Shown: positions 49,869-59,550, counted from the stretch's first letter. The stretch is 64,000 bases of DNA from Cribrihabitans_A neustonicus (GCF_048820895.1 NZ_JBMERQ010000004.1:62001-126000), one strand, 5' to 3'. Notes: generated by a model not told the origin, from the letters alone. Program-made: numbers and translations.

Positions 49869-52800
49869 ATGCACGTCGTCTTCCGCGAAAGCCACGGCCT
49901 TGACGAAACCGACACCCCGCAGGACCTCGGGCAGACGCCTGGCGACCTCGTGGTGCTATCGTTTTCCGACAGCGATCTCGGCGCCTTTGCGGCTGGCTGG
50001 CACCGGGCAGACGGCAAGCTGCCCTCGCTGCGGCTCGCCAATCTGGTGGCGCTGAAGCACCCGCTCTCGGTCGATGTTTACGCGGAACAGACGCTGCAGG
50101 GCGCCAAGGGTGTCCTCGTCCGCCTGATCGGCGGCGAAAGCTACTGGTCTTACGGGCTGGCAACCCTCCAGGACCTTGCCCGCCGCAAGGGCATTGCGCT
50201 GGCGGTCCTGCCCGCCGACGGGCGCGAGGATGCGCGGCTGGATGAGCTCTCCACCCTGCCCGTCTCCACCCTGCGCCGCCTGCAGGCCCTGTGCGACGCT
50301 GGCGGAGCCGTTGCCGCCCAGGCTGCCCTGGCCCAGCTCTCCCTCGCGGCAGGCCTCTACGCAGGCCCTGTCCTTGGCCTCAAGACCATGCCCGAACACG
50401 GCTTCTACGACCCGGCCAAAGGCGTGCTGGCCGACCTGCCGCCGCAGGACAAGCCGCTGGTGCTGGTGAGCTTCTACCGCTCCTACCTCACTGCTGCCGA
50501 CACCGCGCCGGTGGATGCGCTGATCGCGGAACTGCGCGCCCGCGGCTATGCGGCATTCGGCGCCTTTGCCGCCAGCCTCAAGGCCCCCACCGCTGCCGAT
50601 TGGCTGCGCGACAAGCTGCCCGGGCTGAACCCGGCTGCTATCATCAACGCCACGGCGTTCTCCGCCCAAGGCAGCGACGGCAGCGCCTCGCCGCTCTCCG
50701 CCACCGGCTGCCCGGTGTTCCAGGTCGCCCTCTCCACCGCCCGCAAGAAGGATTGGGCCGGGGCCGGCCGCGGTTTGTCGCCCGCCGACCTCGCCATGCA
50801 CGTCGTCCTGCCCGAAGTGGACGGCCGCATCTTCGCAGGCGTCGTCAGCTTCAAATCGCCGGGCAAGAAAGACCCGGACCTGCAATATTCCCGCTTCGCC
50901 CACCGCGCCGACGCGGACCGCATCAGGGCCGCCGTGGACCGCGTCGAGGGCTGGCTGCACCTTGCCAAGCTGCCGAACGCAGACAAACGCCTCGCCCTGA
51001 TCCTCTCCACCTACCCCGGGAGAGACCACAACCTCGCCCATGCCGTCGGCCTCGACGCACTGGCGTCCTGCGACGAGATCCTGCGCGAACTCTCCGCCCA
51101 AGGCTACGCCGCCGAAGCGCTAGAAAACACCGGCCTGCGGCTGATGGAAGAGACCCTCAGTGTCCCGCTGGAGGATTACCGCCAGGCCCTCGCCATCCTG
51201 CCGCAAGAGCTGCAGGACACCCTGGCAGAGGCCTGGGGCAACCCGGAAGAAGACGCGGAGTGCCGCGACGGTGCGTTTCATTTCAAGGCCTTGCGTTCTG
51301 GCAACGCCCTGGTTGCCTTGCAGCCCGAACGCGGCGAGGTGAAAACCCGCGTCGACGACTACCACGACCTGGACCGCACCCCGCGCCACGCCTATGTGGC
51401 CTTTTACCTGTGGCTGCGCACCCAGGCCGACGCCCTCATCCACATCGGCGCCCATGGCACGCTGGAATGGCTGCCGGGCAAGGCGGTGGCCCTCTCCGGC
51501 ACCTGCTGGCCCGAGGTGCTGACCGGCCCGCTGCCCGTCGCCTACCCCTTCATCGTCAACGACCCGGGCGAGGCCGCCCAGGCCAAGCGCCGCATCGGCG
51601 CCGTCACCATCGGCCACCTGCCGCCGCCCCTGGCCCAGACCAATTTGCCCGAGGGTATGGCCCGGCTCGAAAGCCTGCTCGATGAATATTCCACCGCCGA
51701 CGGGCTGGACCCCGCCCGCCGCGACCGGCTGATCGGCGACATCCGCGCCGAGGCGCAAGGCACCGGCGTTGAGGCCGACCTGGGCCTGACGCCTGACACC
51801 TCCCCGGCGGAGGCGATCACCCGCATCGACGCCTTTGTCTGCGACATCAAGGAAAGCCAGTACGGCGAGGGGCTGCACGTTTTTGGCACCGGCCAATGCG
51901 GGCCTGAGGAACGCGCCGGGCTGGCCGCCGCGCTGGACGGGAGGCTGGTTTCCCCCGGCCCCTCCGGCTCCCCTTTCCGCGGCCGTGCCGATGTGATGCC
52001 GACGGGCCGCAACCTCTTTACCACGGATCCACGCGCGGTGCCGTCGCGGGCGGCGCATGCGCAAGGGGTCAAGCTGGCGGAAGAGCTGCTGCGCCGCCAT
52101 CTTCAGGACCACGGCGACTGGCCGAAGGGGCTGGTGATCGACCTCTGGGGCTCTGCCACCATGCGCACCGCAGGCGAGGAATTCGCCATGGCGCTGCACC
52201 TCGCAGGCCTCGCGCCAATATGGGACGAAGGCTCCGAGCGTGTCTCCGGCTTTGAGGTGCTGCCGCTTTCGATGCTGAACCGCCCGCGCATCGACGTGAC
52301 CCTGCGCGTCTCCGGCCTGTTCCGGGATGTGTTCCCCGGCCTAGCCCAGATGTTTGAAAGTGCCGCCGCTGCCCTCGCGTGCCGCGAGGAGACCCAGGCC
52401 GACAATCCCTATCTCACCGAGACCCCGCGCGTCTTCGGCCCCAAGCCGGGCCAGTACGGTCTTTCGATGAATCCGCATCTGGACGGCTACAGCGACGAGG
52501 CCCGCCAGGCCGCGGGCGAGGCCTGGCTCAACGCCTCCTCCCACGCCATCGACGCCAAAGGCACCATCCATGACGCCCGCGAGGCGCTGGAAACCCGCCT
52601 GCAGGGCGCCGACAGCTTTGTGCACCTGCAGGACCTTCCGGAAACCGACCTTCTGATCGCGTCCGACTATGCCGCCCATGAGGCCGGCTTTGCCGCCGCC
52701 ATGGCCCGCATCGGCCAGACCGCACCAGCGCTTTACCACATGGACGCCACCCGCCCCGGCAAGCCACAGGCGCGCAGCTTGGGCGAGGAAATCGCCCGGG

Positions 52801-53114
52801 TGACCCGCGCCCGCGCCGCCAACCCGGACTGGGTGACGTCGATGATGGCGCACGGCTTCCGGGGGGCTGCTGAGGTTGCCGCCACGCTCGATCACATGGC
52901 GGCTTTCGCCCATCTGGCGCAGGTCGTGCCGCCGCATCTCTTCGATCTCTATTTCGAGGCCACCTTGGGCCGCGAGGACCTCGTGGCCTTTATGCAGGCC
53001 GAGAACCCGCAGGCGCTGCAGGCGATGCGCGACCGCTTCCGGGCTCTGCATGACGCCGGGCTCTGGGTGACCCGCCGCAACTCGATCATGGCGGAGCTGG
53101 AGGGGGCTGCATGA
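49869..53114 (+). CDS. cobN: Aerobic cobaltochelatase subunit CobN
   Basis: 1081 residues. This is the large subunit that holds hydrogenobyrinic acid a,c-diamide and inserts cobalt with CobS and CobT. It has the family blocks 'MHVVFRESHGLDE', 'YSRFAHRADADRIRAAVDRVEGW', 'ADALIHIGAHGTLEWLPGK' and 'SAQ/ESQYGEGLHVFG'. It is shorter than CobN of Pseudomonas denitrificans (about 1275), mainly in the N-terminal region; the conserved core looks complete. The stop overlaps cobG by ATGA. The cobS and cobT genes are not in the window. Confidence 0.93.
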   Translation: MHVVFRESHGLDETDTPQDLGQTPGDLVVLSFSDSDLGAFAAGWHRADGKLPSLRLANLVALKHPLSVDVYAEQTLQGAKGVLVRLIGGESYWSYGLATLQDLARRKGIALAVLPADGREDARLDELSTLPVSTLRRLQALCDAGGAVAAQAALAQLSLAAGLYAGPVLGLKTMPEHGFYDPAKGVLADLPPQDKPLVLVSFYRSYLTAADTAPVDALIAELRARGYAAFGAFAASLKAPTAADWLRDKLPGLNPAAIINATAFSAQGSDGSASPLSATGCPVFQVALSTARKKDWAGAGRGLSPADLAMHVVLPEVDGRIFAGVVSFKSPGKKDPDLQYSRFAHRADADRIRAAVDRVEGWLHLAKLPNADKRLALILSTYPGRDHNLAHAVGLDALASCDEILRELSAQGYAAEALENTGLRLMEETLSVPLEDYRQALAILPQELQDTLAEAWGNPEEDAECRDGAFHFKALRSGNALVALQPERGEVKTRVDDYHDLDRTPRHAYVAFYLWLRTQADALIHIGAHGTLEWLPGKAVALSGTCWPEVLTGPLPVAYPFIVNDPGEAAQAKRRIGAVTIGHLPPPLAQTNLPEGMARLESLLDEYSTADGLDPARRDRLIGDIRAEAQGTGVEADLGLTPDTSPAEAITRIDAFVCDIKESQYGEGLHVFGTGQCGPEERAGLAAALDGRLVSPGPSGSPFRGRADVMPTGRNLFTTDPRAVPSRAAHAQGVKLAEELLRRHLQDHGDWPKGLVIDLWGSATMRTAGEEFAMALHLAGLAPIWDEGSERVSGFEVLPLSMLNRPRIDVTLRVSGLFRDVFPGLAQMFESAAAALACREETQADNPYLTETPRVFGPKPGQYGLSMNPHLDGYSDEARQAAGEAWLNASSHAIDAKGTIHDAREALETRLQGADSFVHLQDLPETDLLIASDYAAHEAGFAAAMARIGQTAPALYHMDATRPGKPQARSLGEEIARVTRARAANPDWVTSMMAHGFRGAAEVAATLDHMAAFAHLAQVVPPHLFDLYFEATLGREDLVAFMQAENPQALQAMRDRFRALHDAGLWVTRRNSIMAELEGAA

Positions 53115-54271
53115 GTGCCGCCGCGCCAAAGGTCTACGGCTGGTGCCCCGGGGCTCTGCGGCCGATGATGTCGGGCGACGGGCTGGTGGTGCGGGTGCGC
53201 GCGCCGCTGGGACGGCTCACGCCGGAACAGGCGCGCGGGCTCGCGGAACTGTCGCAGGCGCATGGCAACGGGCTGCTGGACATCTCTGCCCGTGCCAACC
53301 TGCAATTGCGCGGCATCCGGGAGGGCGCGTACGAGGCGCTGCTTGACGGCCTGCACGGGCTGGGCCTGCTCGATCCGGACGCTCGGGCCGAGGCGCGGCG
53401 GAACCTGGTGGTGCAGCCCTTCTGGCAGGCGGGGGATGAGACCCATGCCATTGCAACCGCCTTGAACGCAGCGCTGGCCGACGCCGAGAATCTGGATCTG
53501 CCGGGCAAGTTCGGCTTTGCCGTCGACTGCGGCCCGGCGCCGCTGCTGCGGGACGCCTCTGCCGACATCCGCATCGAGCGCGGGCCGGAGCGCCTGATCC
53601 TGCGCGCCGACGGCGCGGAGGCCGGCCTGCCGGTTACGGCCGGCACCGCAACTGAGGCAGCGCTGGCGCTGGCCCGCTGGTTCCTGGACCAAGGCGGCGC
53701 GCCGGAGGGGCGGGGGCGGATGCACCGTCTGATTGCGCGCCGCGGGCCGCCCCCGGCGCATGGCGCAGACCGCGGCTCCCCCGCGCCACAGCCGGCGCCG
53801 GGGCCTGCCGCCGGTGGAATTCTTGCGGCACTGGAATTCGGCCAGATGCCCGCCGCCACCCTGGCGCAGCTGGCAGATCACGGGTCTTTGCGGCTCACCC
53901 CCTGGCGGATGCTGCTGGCGGAAGGAACGGGCCATCTTCCGTCCCTGCCCGGCCTGATCCTTGATGCAACGGATCCGCGCCTGCAAGTGACCGCCTGCAC
54001 CGGGGCGCCCGGGTGCCTGCAGGCGCTCTCGGCCACCCGCGCGCTGGCCCGCGATCTTGCGCCCGGCCTGCCCGCGGGGACCCGCCTGCATGTCTCCGGC
54101 TGCGCCAAGGGCTGCGCCCATCCCGGTCCCGCGCCGCTGACCCTCACCGCAACGGGCAGGGACGATTTTGCCTTGATCCGCAACGGCTCCGCCGCGGACG
54201 CTCCGCTGAAAACAAACCTGAGCGCGCGCGCCCTGCGCGCCGCTCCCACCATCCTGACAGAGGGCAGCTGA
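53111..54271 (+). CDS. cobG: Precorrin-3B synthase CobG
   Basis: 386 residues. A sulfite/nitrite-reductase-like monooxygenase that forms precorrin-3B from precorrin-3A using O2. It has 'GWCPGALRPMMSGDGLVVRVR', 'LLDISARANLQLRGI', and the [4Fe-4S] motif C-x5-C in 'ACTGAPGC' with C-x3-C in 'VSGCAKGCAHP'. Its presence, together with cobN, identifies the aerobic pathway. Overlaps cobN by four bases and precedes cobH by one base. Confidence 0.93.
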   Translation: MSAAAPKVYGWCPGALRPMMSGDGLVVRVRAPLGRLTPEQARGLAELSQAHGNGLLDISARANLQLRGIREGAYEALLDGLHGLGLLDPDARAEARRNLVVQPFWQAGDETHAIATALNAALADAENLDLPGKFGFAVDCGPAPLLRDASADIRIERGPERLILRADGAEAGLPVTAGTATEAALALARWFLDQGGAPEGRGRMHRLIARRGPPPAHGADRGSPAPQPAPGPAAGGILAALEFGQMPAATLAQLADHGSLRLTPWRMLLAEGTGHLPSLPGLILDATDPRLQVTACTGAPGCLQALSATRALARDLAPGLPAGTRLHVSGCAKGCAHPGPAPLTLTATGRDDFALIRNGSAADAPLKTNLSARALRAAPTILTEGS

Positions 54272-54272
54272 C

Positions 54273-54902
54273 ATGCTCCACACCTATGAAACCGACGGCG
54301 CCGCGATCTATGCCGAGAGCTTTGCCACCATCCGCCGCGAAGCCGATCTCGCGCGCTTCAGCAAGGACGAGGAGAGCGTGGTGGTGCGGATGATCCACGC
54401 GGCCGGCATGGTCGGGCTGGAAGAGCACGTGCGCTTCTCAGACGGCATGGCAAAGACCGCCCGCGCCGCGCTCGCAGATGGGGCGCCGATCCTGTGCGAC
54501 GCCTATATGGTGAGCGAAGGCATCACCCGCCCGCGCCTGCCCGCGGATAATGAGGTGATCTGCACCCTGCGCGACCCGAAGGTGCCGGAACTGGCAAAGG
54601 AAATGTCCAACACCCGTTCGGCCGCCGCCCTCGAACTGTGGCGCCCGAAACTGGACGGCGCCGTGGTGGCCATCGGCAATGCGCCGACCGCGCTGTTCCA
54701 CCTGCTGAACATGCTGAAGGACCCCGCCTGCCCCCGCCCCGCCGCCATCATCGGCTGCCCGGTGGGTTTTGTCGGCGCGATGGAATCGAAGGAAGCGCTG
54801 ATGCAGGATCTCCCCGTGCCGTCGATGGTCGTGAAAGGCCGCCTCGGCGGCTCTGCCATCACCGTCGCCGCGGTCAACGCACTGGCGAGCTGGAAAGAGT
54901 AA
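54273..54902 (+). CDS. cobH: Precorrin-8X methylmutase
   Basis: 209 residues. It moves the C-11 methyl to C-12, giving hydrogenobyrinic acid. The catalytic His lies in 'VVVRMIHAAGMVG' at about residue 43; other family blocks are 'ALADGAPILCDAYMVSEGI' and 'GCPVGFVGAMESKEAL'. It begins one base after cobG and ends three bases before cobI. Confidence 0.95.
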   Translation: MLHTYETDGAAIYAESFATIRREADLARFSKDEESVVVRMIHAAGMVGLEEHVRFSDGMAKTARAALADGAPILCDAYMVSEGITRPRLPADNEVICTLRDPKVPELAKEMSNTRSAAALELWRPKLDGAVVAIGNAPTALFHLLNMLKDPACPRPAAIIGCPVGFVGAMESKEALMQDLPVPSMVVKGRLGGSAITVAAVNALASWKE

Positions 54903-54905
54903 CCG

Positions 54906-55622
54906 ATGGGCAAAGTCATCTGCACTGGGCTTGGCCCCGGGGACCCCGACCTGATGAGCGTGCGCGCGCACCGGCTGATTGCTGGCGCGCGCCATGTTGC
55001 CTACTTCCGCAAGGCAGGCCGCCAGGGCCAGGCGCGGACCATCGTCGAGGGCATGCTGGCGGAGGGCGTGACCGAACACGCGATGGAATATCCGGTGACG
55101 ACCGAGATCCATTTCTCCGACCCCGAATACAACCGGCTGCTCGCGGAGTTCTACGACCGCTGGGCAGAGACGCTGGCGGAGATCGCCAAAGGCGACGACG
55201 TGGTGGTGCTCTGCGAGGGCGACCCGTTCCTCTATGGCTCCTACATGCACCTCTATACCCGCTTGAAGGACCGCGCGGAGCAGGAGATCGTGCCCGGCAT
55301 CACCGGCATGTCCGGCTGCTGGACCGCCTCGGGCCAGCCGATCACCTGGGGCGATGATGTGCTGACGGTGGCAATGGCCACCCTGAGCGAGGATGAGCTG
55401 GCCAAACGCGCCACCGAGACGGATGCGCTGGTGGTGATGAAGATCGGCCGCAATCTGCCCAAGCTGCGCCGGGCGCTGGAGCGTGCGGGCCGGGCCGGAG
55501 ATGCCTGGCTGGTCGAGCACGGCACCATGCCGGGTGAAAGCGTGCGGCGGCTGTCGGAGGTGAATGGCGAGGTGCCCTATTTCTCCATCGTGCTGGTGCA
55601 TGGGCAGGGGCGGCGGCCATGA
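54906..55622 (+). CDS. cobI: Precorrin-2 C20-methyltransferase
   Basis: 238 residues. A SAM-dependent tetrapyrrole methylase with 'CTGLGPGDPDLMSVRAHRLI' at the N-terminus, 'CEGDPFLYGSYMHLY' (SAM loop) near residue 103 and 'VPGITGMSGCWTA'. It makes precorrin-3A. It overlaps cobJ by four bases. Confidence 0.95.
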   Translation: MGKVICTGLGPGDPDLMSVRAHRLIAGARHVAYFRKAGRQGQARTIVEGMLAEGVTEHAMEYPVTTEIHFSDPEYNRLLAEFYDRWAETLAEIAKGDDVVVLCEGDPFLYGSYMHLYTRLKDRAEQEIVPGITGMSGCWTASGQPITWGDDVLTVAMATLSEDELAKRATETDALVVMKIGRNLPKLRRALERAGRAGDAWLVEHGTMPGESVRRLSEVNGEVPYFSIVLVHGQGRRP

Positions 55623-56383
55623 GCGGGGCACAGGACGGCTGGCTGGTGATCGCGGGGCTGGGCCCGGGCGGCGAGGCGCTGGTCACGCAGGAGGTGCGTG
55701 AAGCCATCGGGCAAGCCACGGATATCGTTGGCTATATTCCTTACGTGAAACGGGTGGAACCGCGCGAAGGGCTGACCCTGCACGCGAGCGACAACCGCGT
55801 CGAGGTCGACCGCGCCACTCATGCGCTGGAGATGGCCGCGGCGGGCAAACGGGTTGTGGTGGTCTCCTCGGGCGATCCCGGCGTTTTTGCCATGGCCTCG
55901 GCCGTGTTCGAGGCTCTGGAGAACAGTGCCCAAGCCCGTCCGGAATGGCTGGACCTGGAGATCCAGGTGCTGCCCGGCATCACCGCGATGCTTGCCGCCG
56001 CTGCCGCCATCGGCGCGCCGCTCGGGCATGACTTTGCGGCCATCAACCTCAGCGACAACCTGAAACCCTGGAGCCTGATCGAGAAGCGCCTGCGGCTGGT
56101 GGGCGAGGCTGGGCTGGCAATGGCCTTCTACAACCCGCGCTCGAAGTCGCGGCCGCATCAGTTTGCCCGCGCGCTGGAGATCCTGCGGGAAGCTTGCGGC
56201 GGGGACACGCTCATCACCTTCGCCCGCGACGTGACCAAGCCGGGGCAGGAGCTGCTGACGGTGCCGCTCTGCGAGGCGGTGCCGGAGATGGCGGACATGC
56301 GCACCGTGGTGATTGTCGGCAATCGCGATACGCGGCGGGTGGGGCGTTACGTCTACACGCCCCGCTATGCGGCGGAAGGATGA
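55619..56383 (+). CDS. cobJ: Precorrin-3B C17-methyltransferase
   Basis: 254 residues. A SAM-dependent methylase with 'VIAGLGPGGEALVTQEVREAI', 'SSGDPGVFAMASAVFEAL' and 'VLPGITAMLAAAAAIGAPLGHDF'. It methylates C-17 and drives ring contraction to precorrin-4. The last 19 bases overlap cobK, which runs the opposite way. Confidence 0.95.
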   Translation: MSGAQDGWLVIAGLGPGGEALVTQEVREAIGQATDIVGYIPYVKRVEPREGLTLHASDNRVEVDRATHALEMAAAGKRVVVVSSGDPGVFAMASAVFEALENSAQARPEWLDLEIQVLPGITAMLAAAAAIGAPLGHDFAAINLSDNLKPWSLIEKRLRLVGEAGLAMAFYNPRSKSRPHQFARALEILREACGGDTLITFARDVTKPGQELLTVPLCEAVPEMADMRTVVIVGNRDTRRVGRYVYTPRYAAEG

Positions 56384-57108
56384 GAGAGCCAGTCCATAAC
56401 CTCCGCCACGCTGCCCATGACGGGCCGCGCGGGCACCTGCGGGCGGGCGATCATGATCACCGGCAGGCCAAGCCTGCGCGCGGCGGTGAGCTTGGCTGCG
56501 GCCCCGGCGCCGCCAGCGTTCTTCGCCACCACATGGGTGATGCCGTGGCGCTGCATCAGCGCGGTATCGCCTGCCGCGTCAAACGGGCCGCGGGCGATTT
56601 CCACTGTGGTCCCGGGCAGCGGCAGGGGAGCTTCCGGCGCGTCCACCAGCCGCAGCAGGTAGTGATGCTGGGGCTTGGCGGCGAAGGCTGCGAGGTTCTG
56701 CTTGCCGATCGCCAGAAATACCCGCGCCGGGGTCTCCGGCAGGGCATTCACCGCCTCCGCAAGGCTGTCCACATGCAGCCAGTCATCGCCCTCCCCCGCG
56801 TGCCAGGCCGGGCGTTCGAAAGCGCAGAGTTCCACCCCTGCCAGCTCGCAGGCATAAGCCGCGTTGGCGCTCATCTGCGCGGCGAAAGGGTGGGTTGCAT
56901 CGACCACATGGGTGATGCCCCCGGACTGGAGGAAAGCGGCGAGCCCTTCTGCCCCGCCGAAGCCGCCGACACGGGTGGGCAGCGGCTGGGGGACGGGCTG
57001 CGCGGTACGTCCTGCGTAGGAGAACACGGCGTCGAGGCCAGCTTCGGCGAGGGCAGCCGCCAGCCGCGAGGCTTCGGTGGTGCCGCCGAGAAGCAGGATG
57101 CGTGTCAT
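56365..57108 (-). CDS. cobK: Precorrin-6A reductase
   Basis: 247 residues from the ATG at 57108, supported by GGAAGGAC upstream. It has the 'ILLLGGTTEASRLA' NADPH loop, 'ITHVVDATHPFAAQMS' and 'RVFLAIGKQNLAAFA'. It reduces precorrin-6A to dihydro-precorrin-6B. It is antisense to the operon: its 3' end overlaps cobJ by 19 bases and its start codon shares two bases with the cobL start (CATG). Its promoter must therefore lie inside the cobL coding sequence. Confidence 0.93.
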   Translation of the reverse strand: MTRILLLGGTTEASRLAAALAEAGLDAVFSYAGRTAQPVPQPLPTRVGGFGGAEGLAAFLQSGGITHVVDATHPFAAQMSANAAYACELAGVELCAFERPAWHAGEGDDWLHVDSLAEAVNALPETPARVFLAIGKQNLAAFAAKPQHHYLLRLVDAPEAPLPLPGTTVEIARGPFDAAGDTALMQRHGITHVVAKNAGGAGAAAKLTAARRLGLPVIMIARPQVPARPVMGSVAEVMDWLSHPSAA

Positions 57109-58306
57109 GTCTGAGTGTCCTTCCAATCCCTGGCTCACGATCATCGGTCTTGGCGAAAATGGACTGGAATCCCTCAGCGGCGCAAGCCGGAAGGCGCTGG
57201 CGGAGGCCGAGGTGATCTTTGGCGGCCCGCGGCACCTGGCGCTGGTGGAGGCGGGCAGCCGGGGGCTGCCCTGGCCGGTGCCTTTCTCGGTTGCGCCGGT
57301 GCTGGAAATGCGCGGGCGAAAGGTCGCGGTTCTGGCCTCTGGCGATCCGTTCTGGCACGGCGCGGGCGGGTCGCTGGCGCGGCATCTGAAAACCGGCGAA
57401 TGGGTGTCGCACCCGGCGCCGTCTGTTTTCGCGCTGGCGGCGAACCATCTGGGCTGGAGACTGGAGGAAGTGTTGTGCCTTGGGTTGCACGCGGCACCCT
57501 TTGCGCGGCTGCGGCCGCTGCTGGGCGGCGGTTGCCGGTTGCTCTGCACGCTGCGCGACGGGGAGGCTCCGGCAGAGCTGGCGGTATGGCTTGCGGCGCA
57601 GGGTTTCGGCACATCGCGGCTCACCGTGATGGAGTGCCTCGGCGGGCCGCGGCAGCGGGTGCGTTCCGCCAAGGCCGAAGGGTTTGATTTGCGGGAGATT
57701 CAGGCGCCGGTGGCCGTCGCCATCGAGGCCGCGGGCCATAAGGGGCTGCCGCGGGCTTCGGGGCTGGCGGATGATCTCTTTGCCAGCGACGGTCAGATCA
57801 CCAAGCGGCCGATCCGGGCGCTCACGCTTTCGGCGCTGGCGCCGCGCGCGGGAGAGATGCTGTGGGACATCGGCGGCGGCTCGGGGTCGGTCTCGGTCGA
57901 GTGGTGCCTCGCGGCGCCAGGCGCGCGGGCGGTGACGTTCGAGCCGCGCGCGGACCGCCTGGAGACCATCCGCGCCAATGCCGCGGCTTTCGGGATCGAG
58001 CACCGGATGCTGCCCGTGCAGGGCAAGGCGCCGGAGGTTCTGGCAGGCCAGCCCCTGCCCGATTGCGTCTTTATCGGCGGCGGCGGCAGCCGGGCGCTGC
58101 TGGACCACCTGTGGGAGCTGCTGCCCGCGGGTGCGCGGGTCGTGGCCAATGGCGTGACGCTGGAGACCGAGACCCTCTTGATGCAAGCCCACGCGGCGCG
58201 CGGCGGGCATCTCTTGAAGGCGGAGATCGCCGAGGCCGGCCCATTGGGCAGCATGCGCGGCTGGGAGCGTTCGCGGCCGGTGATCCAGTGGAGCGTCACG
58301 CGATGA
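57107..58306 (+). CDS. cobL: Precorrin-6Y C5,15-methyltransferase (decarboxylating)
   Basis: 399 residues from the ATG at 57107, with AGGATG upstream. A fusion of CbiE-like (residues 1-210, 'WLTIIGLGENGLESLSG') and CbiT-like ('MLWDIGGGSGSVSVEWCLAAPG', 'IFIGGGG'-type 'VFIGGGGSRALL') methyltransferases, which methylate C-5 and C-15 and decarboxylate. Full length for CobL. It starts divergently to cobK on the same four bases, and its stop overlaps cobE (ATGA). Confidence 0.94.
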   Translation: MSECPSNPWLTIIGLGENGLESLSGASRKALAEAEVIFGGPRHLALVEAGSRGLPWPVPFSVAPVLEMRGRKVAVLASGDPFWHGAGGSLARHLKTGEWVSHPAPSVFALAANHLGWRLEEVLCLGLHAAPFARLRPLLGGGCRLLCTLRDGEAPAELAVWLAAQGFGTSRLTVMECLGGPRQRVRSAKAEGFDLREIQAPVAVAIEAAGHKGLPRASGLADDLFASDGQITKRPIRALTLSALAPRAGEMLWDIGGGSGSVSVEWCLAAPGARAVTFEPRADRLETIRANAAAFGIEHRMLPVQGKAPEVLAGQPLPDCVFIGGGGSRALLDHLWELLPAGARVVANGVTLETETLLMQAHAARGGHLLKAEIAEAGPLGSMRGWERSRPVIQWSVTR

Positions 58307-58680
58307 AGGTGGCAGGCATCGGATTTCGCAGGTCTGCCACGGCGGCAGATTTGCAGGCGGCGCTGGCGCTGACCGGCGAACAGGTGGATGCCGTCGCCTC
58401 CATCGCAGAGAAGGCCGCGGCCCCCGCCATGCTGGAATTTGCCCGCGCTGCCGGTCTGCCGGTGATTGCGTTGAAAAATCAGGATATTGCCGGGGAGCAG
58501 ACGCTGACCTGCTCGCCCCGGATCAAGGCGCGCTTCGGCACCGGCTCGCTGGCGGAAGCCGCGGCGCTGGCTGGTGCCCGCCATGGGGCCCCGGGCGCCG
58601 GATCGCGCCTGCTCGCCCCCAGAGTTGTCACCGCGGATGGGCTTGCCACCGCGGCCATAGCAGAAAGACTTGAGCCATGA
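58303..58680 (+). CDS. cobE: CobE, CbiG C-terminal-like protein
   Basis: 125 residues from the ATG at 58303. It starts 'MKVAGIGFRRSATAADLQAAL', with 'ASIAEKAAAPAMLEFARAAGLPVIALKN' and 'TGSLAEAAALAGA', as in CobE and the C-terminal domain of CbiG. Its role in the aerobic pathway is not settled. It overlaps cobL and cobM by four bases on each side. Confidence 0.9.
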   Translation: MKVAGIGFRRSATAADLQAALALTGEQVDAVASIAEKAAAPAMLEFARAAGLPVIALKNQDIAGEQTLTCSPRIKARFGTGSLAEAAALAGARHGAPGAGSRLLAPRVVTADGLATAAIAERLEP

Positions 58681-59471
58681 CCGTTCACTTCATTGGCGCC
58701 GGACCGGGCGCCGCCGACCTTCTGACCTTGCGCGGGCGCGACATCATCGCCTCCTGCCCGGTGTGCCTGTATGCCGGCTCGCTGGTGCCGGAGGAAATCC
58801 TGAGCCATTGCCCGGCGGACGCCAGGATCGTGAACACCGCAGCAATGGACCTGGATGCCATCATTGCGGAGATCAGGGCCGCGAATGAGGCGGGCCAGGA
58901 CGTGGCCCGGCTGCATTCCGGCGATCTGTCGGTGTGGTCGGCGATGGGCGAGCAGATCCGGCGGCTGAAGGCGGAGGGTATCCCGGTGAGCGTCACCCCC
59001 GGTGTGCCGTCGTTTGCGGCGGCGGCTGCCGCGCTGGGGACCGAGCTGACCCTGCCCGGCCTTGGCCAGTCGGTGGTGCTGACGCGGACGCCGGGGCGGG
59101 CCTCTTCGATGCCTGCGGGCGAGACGCTGGAGAACTTCGCGAAGACCGGCGCGACGCTGGCGATCCACCTGTCGATCGGCAACTTGGATCACGTGGTCGA
59201 AAGCCTGACGCCGCATTATGGCGGGACGTGCCCGGTGGCCGTGGTCTACCGGGCGAGCTGGCCGGATCAGCAGATCATCCGGGCGACTTTGGAGACCTTG
59301 AAGGACGCGCTGGACGAGAAGATCTCCCGCACCGCGCTGATCCTCGTGGGCCCGGTGCTGAACGGCGAGGGGTTTGACGAGAGCTGCCTTTATGCGGCGG
59401 ATTATGACCGCCGCTACCGGCCGCAAAGCGCGGACAGCCCGTGGTCGAGCTGGAGCCATGGGGATGATTGA
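58677..59471 (+). CDS. cobM: Precorrin-4 C11-methyltransferase
   Basis: 264 residues. A SAM-dependent methylase with 'HFIGAGPGAADLLTLRGRDII', 'LHSGDLSVWSAMGEQIRRL' and 'TPGVPSFAAAAAALGTELTLPG'. It forms precorrin-5. It ends about 160 bases before cobB, and this gap holds a 10-bp hairpin (59551-59574). Confidence 0.95.
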   Translation: MTVHFIGAGPGAADLLTLRGRDIIASCPVCLYAGSLVPEEILSHCPADARIVNTAAMDLDAIIAEIRAANEAGQDVARLHSGDLSVWSAMGEQIRRLKAEGIPVSVTPGVPSFAAAAAALGTELTLPGLGQSVVLTRTPGRASSMPAGETLENFAKTGATLAIHLSIGNLDHVVESLTPHYGGTCPVAVVYRASWPDQQIIRATLETLKDALDEKISRTALILVGPVLNGEGFDESCLYAADYDRRYRPQSADSPWSSWSHGDD

Positions 59472-59550
59472 AACAGTGTCACATGCCGCTGGCGTGAATT
59501 CAGACCTCTGCAACGCCAGCACAAAAACGCTAAGGGCCGCGCCGGACCGC

